Shown here piece after piece: positions 36,418 to 44,961 of a stretch of DNA of 64,000 nt. The DNA comes from Propioniferax innocua. Its GTDB lineage: Bacteria > Actinomycetota > Actinomycetes > Propionibacteriales > Propionibacteriaceae. The DNA lies in the NCBI RefSeq assembly GCF_006716235.1, contig NZ_VFOR01000002.1, forward strand, positions 868,001 to 932,000. Reading direction: 5' to 3'. The notes beneath the pieces were generated by a model, which did no database searches, was not told where the DNA came from, and saw only the letters and a list, made by a program, of their open reading frames with translations. Position 1 is the first letter of the stretch. Each line of letters starts with the position of its first letter. A program made the position numbers and the translations under genes.

Positions 36418-36618
36418 ATGAAGTTCGGTATGCGGAAGCCAAGCCTCAAGCGCTCGCTCAAAGTGCGAACCACCGGTCGAGCAAAGCGGGCCATCAAGCG
36501 CAAGGTGGTCCCCGGCTACGGCAAGCCGGGTATGGGGTTTGTGAAGAGTCCGAAGAAGTCGGTGAAGAACGCCGTCTACAAGCGCACGACCTTCAGTATC
36601 TGGGACCTGTTCAAATAG
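36418..36618 (+). CDS. Small basic conserved-looking protein (66 aa)
   Basis: A 66-residue, Lys/Arg-rich protein (MKFGMRKPSLKRSLKVRTTGR ... KRTTFSIWDLFK is the flank pattern). I recall short proteins of this pattern, with a conserved RTTGR-KR-IK region, GYGKPGMG-like loop and a C-terminal TTFSIWDL, as stand-alone proteins and N-terminal domains in Gram-positive bacteria and phages; no function is known. A GAGG site lies 8 nt before the ATG, which sits 2 nt after the etfD stop, so it is translationally coupled to etfD. A GTG two codons upstream overlaps the stop. Confidence 0.7.
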   Translation: MKFGMRKPSLKRSLKVRTTGRAKRAIKRKVVPGYGKPGMGFVKSPKKSVKNAVYKRTTFSIWDLFK

Positions 36619-36904
36619 TCGGTCAGCGCGTTTCCACGGTTAGCGAGCGGCCGTCACCCATCGAGGCTCCACGGTGTGGCGATCCGCACCGAAGACGGTG
36701 GAATCTGCCACAGCTCACCCAGCGACTCCGGCGAGGCCTCATAGAGGCCCAAACGCCACCGCGCGTTCGTCTCCGAGGCCTTGTCTGCTGAAGAACAGCT
36801 GTCGCCTGCCCGAACTGATCGCTGACCCGCCGTCGACATCCCCACAGGAACCTTCTGTGCGGCTCGGTTGTGATCGGGTTCACCCAGCCTGCTGGAATGG
36901 GGGC
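36619..36904. other. Gap with no gene
   Basis: No supported gene. A short hairpin, GGCCTC-ATA-GAGGCC at 36735-36749, may be a weak terminator of the etfD unit. A promoter for the following lipoprotein gene should lie here but I cannot point to a convincing one. Confidence 0.4.
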
Positions 36905-38482
36905 GTGTCTTTCCCTGCATGCTCCCGTGCCAGACGGTTCCTGACGGTGGTCGCTGCTCTGGTCGTCACCAGCACCGCAACCGCCTGCGGTGTCATCACC
37001 CCCGACCCACCGTCGACCCCCTCTCCCACACCCACGTCGGCGTCGCCCACTCCTTCGCCGACGCCGGAGCCACCGGAGCTGGAGGATCATGCCCCCGGCT
37101 TGGGGCCCGAAGCCGAGGATTTCGAGGTCGACGCGACCGGCAAGGGCAAACCGGTGACGGTGAGCGTCGGGAAGAACACCAAGGCCACGTGGCGCAGCAC
37201 GAACGTCGGGCTCTCGTTCGAGGCGTCCGACCTGGCAGACCCCCGTTGGGAGCCGGGTGAGTCGAGTCTGGATCTGCTCATCGGCTCGCTGGACGAACCC
37301 TCGCTGCGCTTCGGCGGCAACTCGGTGGATCGCCGGGTCTGGTGGACCTCCAGCGGCGAGAAGGCACCGAGTTGGGCGAAGGCCACGGTGACACCGAAAG
37401 ACCTGGAGCGCGTCGGACGGTTCCTCGATGAGGTCGATGCCACGGTGACGCTCGTGCTGCCGCTCGGCCACGTGGATCCCGATCGTGCCGCCGACATGGC
37501 CGCCCACGCCCGCAAGGCCTGGGGCGAGCGGCTGATCGCAGTGGCTTTCGGCAATGAGCCCAACGGCTACCACCATCCGAACCAGCCCGAACTCCAACTG
37601 CGCGATGCCGGTTATGGCCCATCAGATTGGGTCGGTGAGGCACGGCGCGTCCAGAAGGCCGTCGAGAAGGAGACGCCCGGGTTGGGGGTGATGGGGCCCG
37701 GGGCATACGACGCGCAATGGTGGCGTGCATTCGGGGACGCGGACCTGCCGGGCACCGTGGCGATGACGCAGCACTGGTATCCGCTGTGGTCCTGCCCGGA
37801 CCGGAAGAGTGGTGGTGACCGCCGGTTCGCCCCGACTGTCGAGAACATGACCTCGACGGCCGTCCATCAGAAGGCCTCCGCGACCTTCACCAAGGCCAAG
37901 AAGGTCGCGAGTTCGTACGACCTCCCGCTGTTCGTCGACGAGACCGGCCCCACCTCCTGCCCCGGCACGAACGAGACCTCGCGCACCCTCGCCCAGGGCC
38001 TGTGGGCCGTGGATTACACCTTCAACGGCGCCCGTCACGGTGTCCAGCGCATGAACATGCACTCAGCACTGCAACCGTGCAAGGGCGGCCCTCCCATGAG
38101 TGTGGTCTGCGATCGAGAGCGGAAGGAACCCAGCGAAGACCTCAAGGGCCGCAGCAACTACCTCGCGCTGCTGTTCGCCGGGCAGGTTCCGGAAGGCACG
38201 ATGAAGCAGGTGAAGGTCACCGGCAGCAGCAAGGTCTTCGCCTACGCCGTGGATCACGAGGACGGCACCGACCTCGTCGTGGTGAACATGGACAAGCCCG
38301 GGCGCCCCCGGCCCCTCGATCTGAACGGCCTCGGCGACGGGACCATCCAGGGGTCACTCCTGACCGGCGAGGACCTCGGCTCACGATCGGTGGATATGAC
38401 GCCACTCTCCCCCGCCACCGAGATGCCCGATGTCATCGATGGAGGCAGTGCATTGCTGATTCGAGTGACGGCCGGACGCTGA
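36905..38482 (+). CDS. Secreted lipoprotein, GH79-like glycoside hydrolase
   Basis: A 525-residue exported lipoprotein. The signal peptide (RRFLTVVAALVVTSTATAC) ends in a lipobox-like TATAC with Cys 28; a Pro/Thr/Ser linker follows. The catalytic barrel shows LRFGGNSVDRRVWW, the GH79 (heparanase/beta-glucuronidase) entry motif, GNEPNGY holding the acid/base Glu, and PLFVDETGPTSC holding the likely nucleophile. A C-terminal beta-sandwich completes the family layout. The GTG start is preceded by GGGGG-rich sequence. The class assignment is by motif only, and the substrate is not known. It stands alone. Confidence 0.7.
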   Translation: MSFPACSRARRFLTVVAALVVTSTATACGVITPDPPSTPSPTPTSASPTPSPTPEPPELEDHAPGLGPEAEDFEVDATGKGKPVTVSVGKNTKATWRSTNVGLSFEASDLADPRWEPGESSLDLLIGSLDEPSLRFGGNSVDRRVWWTSSGEKAPSWAKATVTPKDLERVGRFLDEVDATVTLVLPLGHVDPDRAADMAAHARKAWGERLIAVAFGNEPNGYHHPNQPELQLRDAGYGPSDWVGEARRVQKAVEKETPGLGVMGPGAYDAQWWRAFGDADLPGTVAMTQHWYPLWSCPDRKSGGDRRFAPTVENMTSTAVHQKASATFTKAKKVASSYDLPLFVDETGPTSCPGTNETSRTLAQGLWAVDYTFNGARHGVQRMNMHSALQPCKGGPPMSVVCDRERKEPSEDLKGRSNYLALLFAGQVPEGTMKQVKVTGSSKVFAYAVDHEDGTDLVVVNMDKPGRPRPLDLNGLGDGTIQGSLLTGEDLGSRSVDMTPLSPATEMPDVIDGGSALLIRVTAGR

Positions 38483-38514
38483 CGGTCGGACTCACCAGCA
38501 CTCGGCGAGCGTCG

Positions 38515-38520
38515 TACGCT
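38515..38520 (+). promoter_or_regulatory. -10 element of the YigZ-family gene
   Basis: TACGCT. The transcript would carry about 58 nt of leader with an AGGAG ribosome site before the ATG. Confidence 0.45.
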
Positions 38521-38583
38521 CACCCCACATGGAACCGACCGTGCTCCCGCACGGTCCGGCGTGGAGAACCTTCAGGAGCGCCC

Positions 38584-39201
38584 ATGGAGTATCGAACGAT
38601 CACCACTGCGGTGACCGCGCAGATCGAGGAGAAGCGGTCACGCTTCAGGTGTGACCTGACGCCGGTCGAGACCGAGGATGACGCCCGTCGAGCGGTGGAG
38701 CAGGCGCGCAAGGAGTTCTGGGACGCCCGCCACCACTGCTCCGCATTCATCCTCGGGCCCGAGGGCCGCGTGGAGCGTTCCAGCGATGACGGTGAGCCCT
38801 CCGGAACCGCAGGCGCTCCCATGCTCGATGTTCTCCGAGGATCAGGACTGACCGACGTGGTCGCGGTGGTCACCCGCTGGTTCGGCGGGACGCTGCTGGG
38901 TGCCGGTGGTCTGGTTCGGGCCTATTCGGAGGCGGTGCGCGCCGCCATCGACGTCGCCACGCCGAGGACGATGACGCTGACCGACGAGTGGGCGATCACC
39001 GTGCCCCATGCCGACGCGGGCCGGGTCGAGTCGGCCCTGCGAACCGACGGCGTGGAGGTCGTCGACCACATCTACGACGCTGCGGTGACGCTGCACCTGC
39101 TCAGCCATGACGGGCATCATCTGGGGGCAATGGTCTCTGAGCTCCTGCAGCATGACGTGGAGCCACAACACATCGGTCACCGATGGGTGCGCCGGGACTG
39201 A
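38584..39201 (+). CDS. YigZ/IMPACT family protein
   Basis: Homologue of the YigZ/IMPACT family (205 aa), whose bacterial members have an unassigned role, possibly in translation or nucleic-acid binding. The N-terminal domain carries EKRSRFRCDLTPV and ARHHCSAFILGPEGRVERSSDDGEPSGTAGAPML, and VVTRWFGGTLLGAGGLVRAYSEAV is the family's most conserved segment. A C-terminal ferredoxin-like domain follows. AGGAG precedes the ATG. It converges with the YchJ-family gene, 3 bp apart. Confidence 0.9.
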   Translation: MEYRTITTAVTAQIEEKRSRFRCDLTPVETEDDARRAVEQARKEFWDARHHCSAFILGPEGRVERSSDDGEPSGTAGAPMLDVLRGSGLTDVVAVVTRWFGGTLLGAGGLVRAYSEAVRAAIDVATPRTMTLTDEWAITVPHADAGRVESALRTDGVEVVDHIYDAAVTLHLLSHDGHHLGAMVSELLQHDVEPQHIGHRWVRRD

Positions 39202-39204
39202 CGT

Positions 39205-39585
39205 TCAGTCGCCGATGACCTGCCCATCGAGGTAGAACCAGCGTCGGGCCCGTTTGGTGAACCGCGAACGCTCATGGAGCACGAGGTTCTCCCCATTCAC
39301 CCGGAAATGCGCCCGGAACTCGACGCCACCCTCGTCCCCGTCACCATCGAGCGCAGCGCCTCGGGTGGCGAGGATCTCCAGACCGGTCCATTCGACGCCC
39401 AGCACCCCGGGGTCCTGTGGGCGTGTGCGCGGATGCCACGTCTTGAACACGAAGTCGTTCTGGTCCTTGGCGAAGGCCGAGTAGCGGGCGCGCATGAGCT
39501 TCACCGGCGTCTCGGGCCAGCGTGTTCCGAGATGGTACGGCTGGCAGCAGGTGGCGTAGTCCCCCTCACCGCACGGGCAGATCAT
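39205..39585 (-). CDS. YchJ/SEC-C motif protein
   Basis: Small protein (126 aa) of the YchJ (UPF0225) family. A zinc-binding SEC-C-like cluster CPCGEGDYATCCQPYH starts at residue 3, followed by a compact NTF2-like alpha/beta domain containing LMRARYSAFA and FKTWHPRTRP. The ATG overlaps the glutamine-amidotransferase stop (ATGA). A role in protein secretion or binding is inferred from SEC-C proteins, not demonstrated. Confidence 0.88.
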   Translation of the reverse strand: MICPCGEGDYATCCQPYHLGTRWPETPVKLMRARYSAFAKDQNDFVFKTWHPRTRPQDPGVLGVEWTGLEILATRGAALDGDGDEGGVEFRAHFRVNGENLVLHERSRFTKRARRWFYLDGQVIGD

Positions 39586-40256
39586 GCGTCGGCTCCGGTG
39601 AGCCAGGTGACCGCGTCGGCGATGAGTCTCCCGGAGCGCTCGGCGAGCTCGGCCTTCTCGTCCAGCAGCGCCGCGACGACATCGTCCGCGTGGGATCGCC
39701 ACTGCTCACCCTCACGCCCCCAGCGTCGGATGGTCTCCGGCAGCACCTCGGGATGGAACTGCCAGCCCAGGGCCCGCGCGGTGCCCTCCCACGCCAGCCC
39801 CTGAGGGCCTGCCGCCGAATGCCCCAACTCGCGTGCGCCCGCAGGCACGGTGAAGGTGTGTCGATGCGACTGCACCCAGGGGCCCGGAGGGCAGAGGTCG
39901 TCGGCCGAAACATGGGTGTGGAGGCCGTATTCGGCGATCGGCGCCTCCCCCGTCTCGCCACCGAGCACCTCAGCCAAGAGTTGGGCACCGAAGCAGACGC
40001 CGAGCACGGGCACACCGGCGTCCAGGGCGGCACGCATGGCACGTCGCTCGGGGTCGACGAGTTCTGCGCAGGCCGGGTCGCAGGGCAGGGCGTCCGAGCC
40101 CATGTGGACCGACAACTCCATGGGGCGTTCCGATTCGGGGAGTTCAGCGGCACGGACCACCGGAACCACATCCCATCCGGTGGCTCGCAGGTAGCGTCCG
40201 ATCAGGCCGCCGGGCTCTTCAACGGCATCCGCGTCGTGGTACACAACCGCTCGCAT
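39582..40256 (-). CDS. Class I glutamine amidotransferase-like protein
   Basis: A 224-residue GATase1 domain protein, close to GMP synthase-type amidotransferases. The nucleophile Cys is in PVLGVCFGAQLLAE near residue 90, with His and Glu of the triad in ALGWQFHPEVLPE. It has no second catalytic domain, so it either serves a partner or acts alone on gamma-glutamyl amides. The ATG (MRAVVYHDA) follows TAGGCT by 7 nt; a longer form starting seven codons upstream lacks support. It is followed directly by the overlapping YchJ gene. Confidence 0.85.
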   Translation of the reverse strand: MRAVVYHDADAVEEPGGLIGRYLRATGWDVVPVVRAAELPESERPMELSVHMGSDALPCDPACAELVDPERRAMRAALDAGVPVLGVCFGAQLLAEVLGGETGEAPIAEYGLHTHVSADDLCPPGPWVQSHRHTFTVPAGARELGHSAAGPQGLAWEGTARALGWQFHPEVLPETIRRWGREGEQWRSHADDVVAALLDEKAELAERSGRLIADAVTWLTGADA

Positions 40257-40263
40257 GGGCCCG

Positions 40264-40269
40264 AGCCTA
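40264..40269 (-). promoter_or_regulatory. -10 element of the glutamine amidotransferase gene, leaderless type
   Basis: TAGGCT (minus strand), 7 nt before the ATG. Confidence 0.55.
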
Positions 40270-40333
40270 TCGGCCATGCCTGCATCCGGGCACCTGTCAG
40301 GCGGGCACCTGTCAGGCAGCAGGCATCCCCGGC

Positions 40334-40630
40334 TCAGGACGATCCGTCGAGCACGGCCTCCACGCGTTCCACCTTGCCGGTGAGTTCCCCGGTGTGTCCG
40401 GGGCGGATGTCGGCCTTCAGGACCAGCGAGACGCGGTTGCCGTACTCTCCGACGGCTTCGGTGGCGCGTTTGACGACGTCCATCACTTCATCCCACTCGC
40501 CTTCGATGGTGGTGAACATCGCGTCGGTGTGGTTGGGCAGGCCGGATTCACGGACGACCTTCACCGCTGCCGCGACGGCCTCATGCATGGATTCGGGGCC
40601 ACTGGGGGCCACGGAGAACGCTACGAGCAT
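40334..40630 (-). CDS. Thiamine-binding-like protein (MTH1187/UPF0045, DUF77)
   Basis: A 98-residue protein of the MTH1187/YqgV group, whose ferredoxin-like fold binds thiamine in the members studied. It begins MLVAFSVAPSG and has the conserved SMHEAVAAAVKVVRESGLPNHTDAMFTTIEGEWDEVMDVVKRA core. GGAGAC lies just before the ATG. It stands alone with no thiamine biosynthesis gene nearby. Confidence 0.88.
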   Translation of the reverse strand: MLVAFSVAPSGPESMHEAVAAAVKVVRESGLPNHTDAMFTTIEGEWDEVMDVVKRATEAVGEYGNRVSLVLKADIRPGHTGELTGKVERVEAVLDGSS

Positions 40631-40732
40631 GTCTCCATTGTGCGTTCGGTCGCCGTCGAGGTCCACCGTTCACGCGTCGGTCTCTCCGGAACGCTCGACA
40701 TGTCTCCGAGCACGACATGAGATGGTGAACAT

Positions 40733-41740
40733 GTGACCAGCGATTCCAGACCTCGTCGTCGAGTACGTACCGTCCTCAAGGTTCTGGGCGCCATCATGCT
40801 GGCTCTCGTGGTGGTCGGCGGAGTGCTCTACGTGACGACGCCGTGGGCGCCGAAGATCGAGGTCGTCGAGCCCGGTCCGGGCGGCGAGCGCGTCACCGAC
40901 GACGGCATGCTGGCCAACCACTACCCCGCAGAAGGAGCAGGCCCCCATTCCGCGGTTCTGCTGATCGGCGGATCGGAGGGCGGGCTGAACCCGTTCATGG
41001 ACGAGATGGCCCGCGAGATCCGCGATGCCGGCCACACCACCCTGGTCCTGTCCTACTGGGGCGCCGAGGATCAGCCCGAGCGGATGGAGGAACTTCCCCT
41101 CGAGTCCTTCACCACGGCCCTCGATTGGCTCAGTGCCCACCCCGAGGTCGATCCTGAACGTATCGGCATGCTCGGCGTCTCCAAGGGCGGTGAAGCGACG
41201 CTGCTGATGGCGTCGCGGGACCCACGGATCAGGGCGGCAGTCGGCTACGTCCCCTCCCATGTCGTGTGGCCGGGAATCGACATGCGTCACCCCTGGAAGA
41301 TGATGGGCATGGGCTCCACCTGGAGCGAAGGCGGCCAGCCGGTTCCCTTCCTGCCGTACACCGACGAGTTCCGTGGCGGCACCACGGCCGAGTTCTACCA
41401 GATGTCTCTCGACACCCTTCCCCAGCACCCCGAGGCGGAGATCCCCGTCGAGGAGTCCGAGGCGGGCATGCTGTTGGTCTGCGGTGAAGACGACACCCTG
41501 TGGCCCGGATGCCCGATGGCCCGGGCCGCACAGGAACGCAGTGAGACCCACGACGGTCCGGTCATCGAGGTCCTCGCCTATCCGGACGCCGGACACCTCA
41601 TCAGCGGACCACCGATCACCGCGCAGGAAGCCGAGGACAGGAAACTCACCCAGATGGGCGGCACACCCCAGGGGATCGCCGCCGCGCGCACCGATGCCTG
41701 GCCGAAGGTCTTGGACTTCCTCGACGCCGAACTGGGCTGA
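40733..41740 (+). CDS. Membrane-anchored alpha/beta hydrolase, BAAT C-terminal family
   Basis: A 335-residue alpha/beta hydrolase with an N-terminal signal-anchor helix (VLGAIMLALVVVGGVLYVT). The triad is visible: nucleophile Ser in GMLGVSKGGEATLL, Asp in LLVCGEDDTLWP, and His in YPDAGHLISGP. These motifs fit the BAAT/acyl-CoA thioester hydrolase C-terminal group, but the N-terminal beta domain that acts on acyl-CoA in BAAT is lacking, so a general esterase is more likely. The GTG start follows a GAG-rich site. It converges with the RDD gene, 6 bp away. Confidence 0.85.
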   Translation: MTSDSRPRRRVRTVLKVLGAIMLALVVVGGVLYVTTPWAPKIEVVEPGPGGERVTDDGMLANHYPAEGAGPHSAVLLIGGSEGGLNPFMDEMAREIRDAGHTTLVLSYWGAEDQPERMEELPLESFTTALDWLSAHPEVDPERIGMLGVSKGGEATLLMASRDPRIRAAVGYVPSHVVWPGIDMRHPWKMMGMGSTWSEGGQPVPFLPYTDEFRGGTTAEFYQMSLDTLPQHPEAEIPVEESEAGMLLVCGEDDTLWPGCPMARAAQERSETHDGPVIEVLAYPDAGHLISGPPITAQEAEDRKLTQMGGTPQGIAAARTDAWPKVLDFLDAELG

Positions 41741-41746
41741 CGAGCC

Positions 41747-42583
41747 TCAGGCCTCTCCCACGAGTCGACGCCGGAGATCGGCCCGCTTCTGCTCGATACG
41801 TACCGCACGTCGATTCCGCTCGGCCAGCACTGCGGAGATGATCTCCTCATCCGACGCCGGCGGCGGGGGTGGCATCACCCAGGGCGCTATCCCGACGACC
41901 ATGTCGTGCAGCGCCGACTCGCGCGCAGCCGGATACATGTCCTGCCGCGTGAGGATCTCCGAACTCCAGTGCAACCAGATCTCCGGGATCCGTCCCAGGT
42001 CAGCAGCCGCGGCCCAATCCGCCAGATGTGGCGGCATGTCGGGTGGCTGGGGGATCTCCCACTTGATCCGCTCCTGGATCACCACGGTGCCGGCCAATCG
42101 GTCCCCCATCCGCTGATGCTTGGATGACATCGCCGCCGATGTCAGCGCCGGAACACCGCTGAACAGGTGGATCTCCGGGAAGGCGAACAGGGCCCGGGCC
42201 AGAGCATGCTGGAACTGGATGGGGCCACCATCCAGACGCACCGACCGCAGGCCCAGGGCGATCTTGCCGGGTGAACGTCCGCCACTGATCGTCTCGAAGC
42301 CCGTCGGCCACACCACGAAGGCGAAGACGACAAGGCCCACCCCGACCGCAGCCGCGAGAGCCGAGCTCCACCCCTCTCCGATACGGAGAAGAAGCACCAA
42401 CAACGCGACCACCCACACGTAGATGCAGACCACGTCGAGGAGGCCGGAGAGGATTCTCGATCCGATCGGTGCAGGAGGCAGGACGAGCTCCACGGCGTCA
42501 CCGGTGACCGGCCCTCGCTCTTTGGCCCAGGACGCGCCCATCATGCTGGGGGGCGACATGCGCGGGGCAGAGGCGGTCGTCAT
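41747..42583 (-). CDS. RDD family membrane protein
   Basis: A 278-residue membrane protein. The RDD domain (about residues 40-165) has PIGSRILSGLLDVVCIYVWVVALL (helix 1), helices near 75-95, and GRSPGKIALGLRSVRLDGG with the conserved Arg and Asp-type residues that name the family. A C-terminal soluble region of about 110 residues is Arg/Glu-rich. The role is probably transport or envelope-related. The ATG follows TAGGGT by 7 nt. It is divergent from the SpoIIM gene and lies beside the MoxR/DUF58 cluster, its usual company. Confidence 0.9.
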   Translation of the reverse strand: MTTASAPRMSPPSMMGASWAKERGPVTGDAVELVLPPAPIGSRILSGLLDVVCIYVWVVALLVLLLRIGEGWSSALAAAVGVGLVVFAFVVWPTGFETISGGRSPGKIALGLRSVRLDGGPIQFQHALARALFAFPEIHLFSGVPALTSAAMSSKHQRMGDRLAGTVVIQERIKWEIPQPPDMPPHLADWAAAADLGRIPEIWLHWSSEILTRQDMYPAARESALHDMVVGIAPWVMPPPPPASDEEIISAVLAERNRRAVRIEQKRADLRRRLVGEA

Positions 42584-42590
42584 GGACGCC

Positions 42591-42596
42591 ACCCTA
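42591..42596 (-). promoter_or_regulatory. -10 element of the RDD gene, leaderless type
   Basis: TAGGGT (minus strand), 7 nt before the ATG of the RDD gene. Confidence 0.6.
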
Positions 42597-42623
42597 ACCG
42601 CTCCCGTTCCGCCCCATGGCCGC

Positions 42624-42629
42624 TACTCT
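42624..42629 (+). promoter_or_regulatory. -10 element of the SpoIIM gene, leaderless type
   Basis: TACTCT, 7 nt before the GTG of the SpoIIM-like gene and facing the RDD -10, 27 bp apart. Confidence 0.55.
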
Positions 42630-42636
42630 GGCGCCC

Positions 42637-43635
42637 GTGGACACGCAGGCATTCGCACGGCAACACCATCAGGAGTGGGTCGAGCTCGAACAGCTGGCCA
42701 CCGAGCGTCATCTCGGGCCCGAGGACGCCGAACGGCTCATGACCCTCTACCAACGCACCGGCATGCACCTGGCGGCCCTGCGCGGCCAGATGATGTCGCC
42801 ATCCATGGTCGAATGGCTCTCCGGCACGCTGGGGAAAGCCCGCCGCCGAGCGTTGACGCCTCGCCGCCCCACCCTCGTGGCCCTGGCCCGGTTCTTCACC
42901 CACGACTTCCCCGGCGCCCTGTACGACATGCGCAGGTGGTGGCTGGTGACCACGATCGCGAGTTTCGCCCTCATGGCCGTGATGACGTTCTACTACCTGC
43001 AGAACCCACAGATCGAAAGCTCGCTGCTCTCACCGGCCGAGATCGATTCGCTGGTGCACAGCGACTTCGAGAACTACTACTCCGAGTACGCCGCCACCGA
43101 TTTCGCGCTCCGGGTCTGGACGAACAATGCGTGGTTGTCCGCCCAGGCCATAGCGCTGGGCTTCCTCGGCTTCCCGGTGATCTACATCCTTCTGAACAAC
43201 GCGATCAACACCGCCCTGACCGGGTCGATCATGATCCATCACGGTCGCGCCGACGTGTTCTTCGGCCTCATCACGCCCCACGGCCTGCTTGAACTGACGG
43301 CGGTGTTCGTGGCGGCCGGGGTCGGCCTGCGTATCTTCTGGTCGTGGGTGCAGCCCGGCGATCTGCCACGCGCCAGCGCCTTCGCCAAGGCCGGGCGCGC
43401 CTCGATCTCGGTCGTCCTCGGTATTGCAGTCGTCCTCGCGGTCACCGGCGTCATCGAGGCGTTCGTGACGCCGTCTCCCCTGCCCACCGCCGTCCGCGTC
43501 GGCATCGGCGTCGCCGCCGAGATCGCCTTCTTCGTCTACGTGTGGACGCTCGGACGCGCAGCCCGTGGCTCCGGCAACGTCGGCGATGTGGAGGACGCGG
43601 TCCGCCGCGGATCCCTCGAGATCACGAAGGCCTGA
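42637..43635 (+). CDS. SpoIIM-like (stage II sporulation M) membrane protein
   Basis: A 332-residue multi-pass membrane protein of the SpoIIM family, which in non-sporulating actinobacteria travels with RDD and MoxR/DUF58 genes and probably works at the envelope. Features are the soluble N-terminal helical part (QEWVELEQLATE), FFTHDFPGALYDMRRWW before the first helix, and TDFALRVWTNNAWLSAQAIALGFLGFPV, the family core, followed by FFGLITPHGLLELTAVFVAAGVGLR. The GTG start (VDTQAFARQH) is set by the -10 box 7 nt upstream; an ATG seven codons earlier has no support. Confidence 0.88.
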   Translation: MDTQAFARQHHQEWVELEQLATERHLGPEDAERLMTLYQRTGMHLAALRGQMMSPSMVEWLSGTLGKARRRALTPRRPTLVALARFFTHDFPGALYDMRRWWLVTTIASFALMAVMTFYYLQNPQIESSLLSPAEIDSLVHSDFENYYSEYAATDFALRVWTNNAWLSAQAIALGFLGFPVIYILLNNAINTALTGSIMIHHGRADVFFGLITPHGLLELTAVFVAAGVGLRIFWSWVQPGDLPRASAFAKAGRASISVVLGIAVVLAVTGVIEAFVTPSPLPTAVRVGIGVAAEIAFFVYVWTLGRAARGSGNVGDVEDAVRRGSLEITKA

Positions 43636-43653
43636 ACACGCCAACAGACCCCG

Positions 43654-44955
43654 TCACAGAAGCCCTTCGCTCTTGAGCCACAGGTAGTGATCGACGAGCG
43701 CGGTGGGAATCCGATCCGGTGGTTGATCCAGCACCGTCGCCCCTGCCCGGACCAGACCGTCACGAGCGAGTTCGGTGCGGAGTCGGCCGCCCTCGGCCGC
43801 AGCCATCGCATGGAAACGATCCATGTCCATACCGTCATCGGGTTCGTCGTCGAGCAGTCCCCGCCGTGCGATGTCCTCCACCGCCGGATCGGCCACCGAC
43901 GCCACCACAACCCGGTGCCGACGCCCGACCACCGCCACGAAGGGCACCAGATCCTCCATGGTCGGATCAGCCTCCAACGATGTGAGCAGCACCACCAGCG
44001 CATCACGCTGCAGGTGGGGAAGCAGCAGGGACCAGTCGGTCACCTCCAGACCGGGTTGGATCGACGCCATGGCGCTGCTGAGGTCCGCCACGACGCGCCG
44101 CGCCTCGGGGCGAACGGTGGTGTGCACGCTGCGATCGAGTGAGACGAACGTGATGCGGTCCCCCGCACGGGAAGCCAGCGCAGCGAGCAGGAGCGCCGCG
44201 TCCATCGAGGAATCCAGACGAGGACGATCACCGACGCGTCCGGCCGCCAGACGGCCCGAATCAAGAGCAATGACCACGTGCCTGTCCCGCTCGGGCTGCC
44301 AGGTGCGCACCACGAGATCCTGATGACGCGCCGACGCACGCCAGTCGATACTGCGCACATCGTCACCGCGCACGTAGTCACGCAGCGAATCGAACTCGGT
44401 GCCCTGCCCTCGCGTCCGCACCGCGGAGCGGCCATCGAGTTCCCGCAGTCTGGTCAATCGGCTCGGCAGCACCCGACGCGACGGAAAGGCCGGCAGCACC
44501 GTGACCTCACCGGGGAGCTCCCGTGCGCCTTGGCGCCCACCGAGCCCGAGAGGACCGACAGACCGGATCACCAGCCGATGTGTCCTGACCGTTCCCCGAC
44601 GGCGCGGCGTCAGCGTGGTCGTGAGCGTCGCCGACCCGAAGGCGTCCAGGCGCACCTTCACCGGTGAGCTGTTGGCCCCGGCCAGAGGCTGCCACACGTC
44701 ACGCACCCGAAGACGCCTGCGACGCCCGGTGTTGGTCAGCGTGACGACACTCTTGGCGGTCTCACCGAATCGGATCGGCGAGATCGGGCCCCGCGATGCC
44801 TCCACACCCTTCGTGCTCGGAGCCACCATCACATCGAGCATCGCCAGCAGCACCACGAGCAGCAGCCACAGCACCACCACCCAGCCGTTCGGCCACAGCA
44901 TCACCAGGGGCAGGCCGAGCGCCGTGAGAACCACGGCACGCATCGTCCAGAACAT
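43654..44955 (-). CDS. DUF58 domain protein, partner of MoxR
   Basis: A 433-residue membrane-anchored protein. Two N-terminal hydrophobic segments (residues 4-45) are followed by a beta-domain and the DUF58 core (GQGTEFDSLRDYVRGDDVRSIDWRASARHQDLVVRTWQPERDRHVVIALDSG) and a von Willebrand A-like domain (DLSSAMASIQPGLEVTDWSLL). DUF58 proteins work with MoxR ATPases. It starts 6 bp after the MoxR stop, as the last gene of a five-gene operon. Confidence 0.92.
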   Translation of the reverse strand: MFWTMRAVVLTALGLPLVMLWPNGWVVVLWLLLVVLLAMLDVMVAPSTKGVEASRGPISPIRFGETAKSVVTLTNTGRRRRLRVRDVWQPLAGANSSPVKVRLDAFGSATLTTTLTPRRRGTVRTHRLVIRSVGPLGLGGRQGARELPGEVTVLPAFPSRRVLPSRLTRLRELDGRSAVRTRGQGTEFDSLRDYVRGDDVRSIDWRASARHQDLVVRTWQPERDRHVVIALDSGRLAAGRVGDRPRLDSSMDAALLLAALASRAGDRITFVSLDRSVHTTVRPEARRVVADLSSAMASIQPGLEVTDWSLLLPHLQRDALVVLLTSLEADPTMEDLVPFVAVVGRRHRVVVASVADPAVEDIARRGLLDDEPDDGMDMDRFHAMAAAEGGRLRTELARDGLVRAGATVLDQPPDRIPTALVDHYLWLKSEGLL

Positions 44956-44961
44956 GCCGAC

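Noticed and set aside
36674-36904. Upstream extension of the GH79-like lipoprotein
   Set aside because: The extension hides the signal peptide; the GTG at 36905 gives a proper lipoprotein signal.
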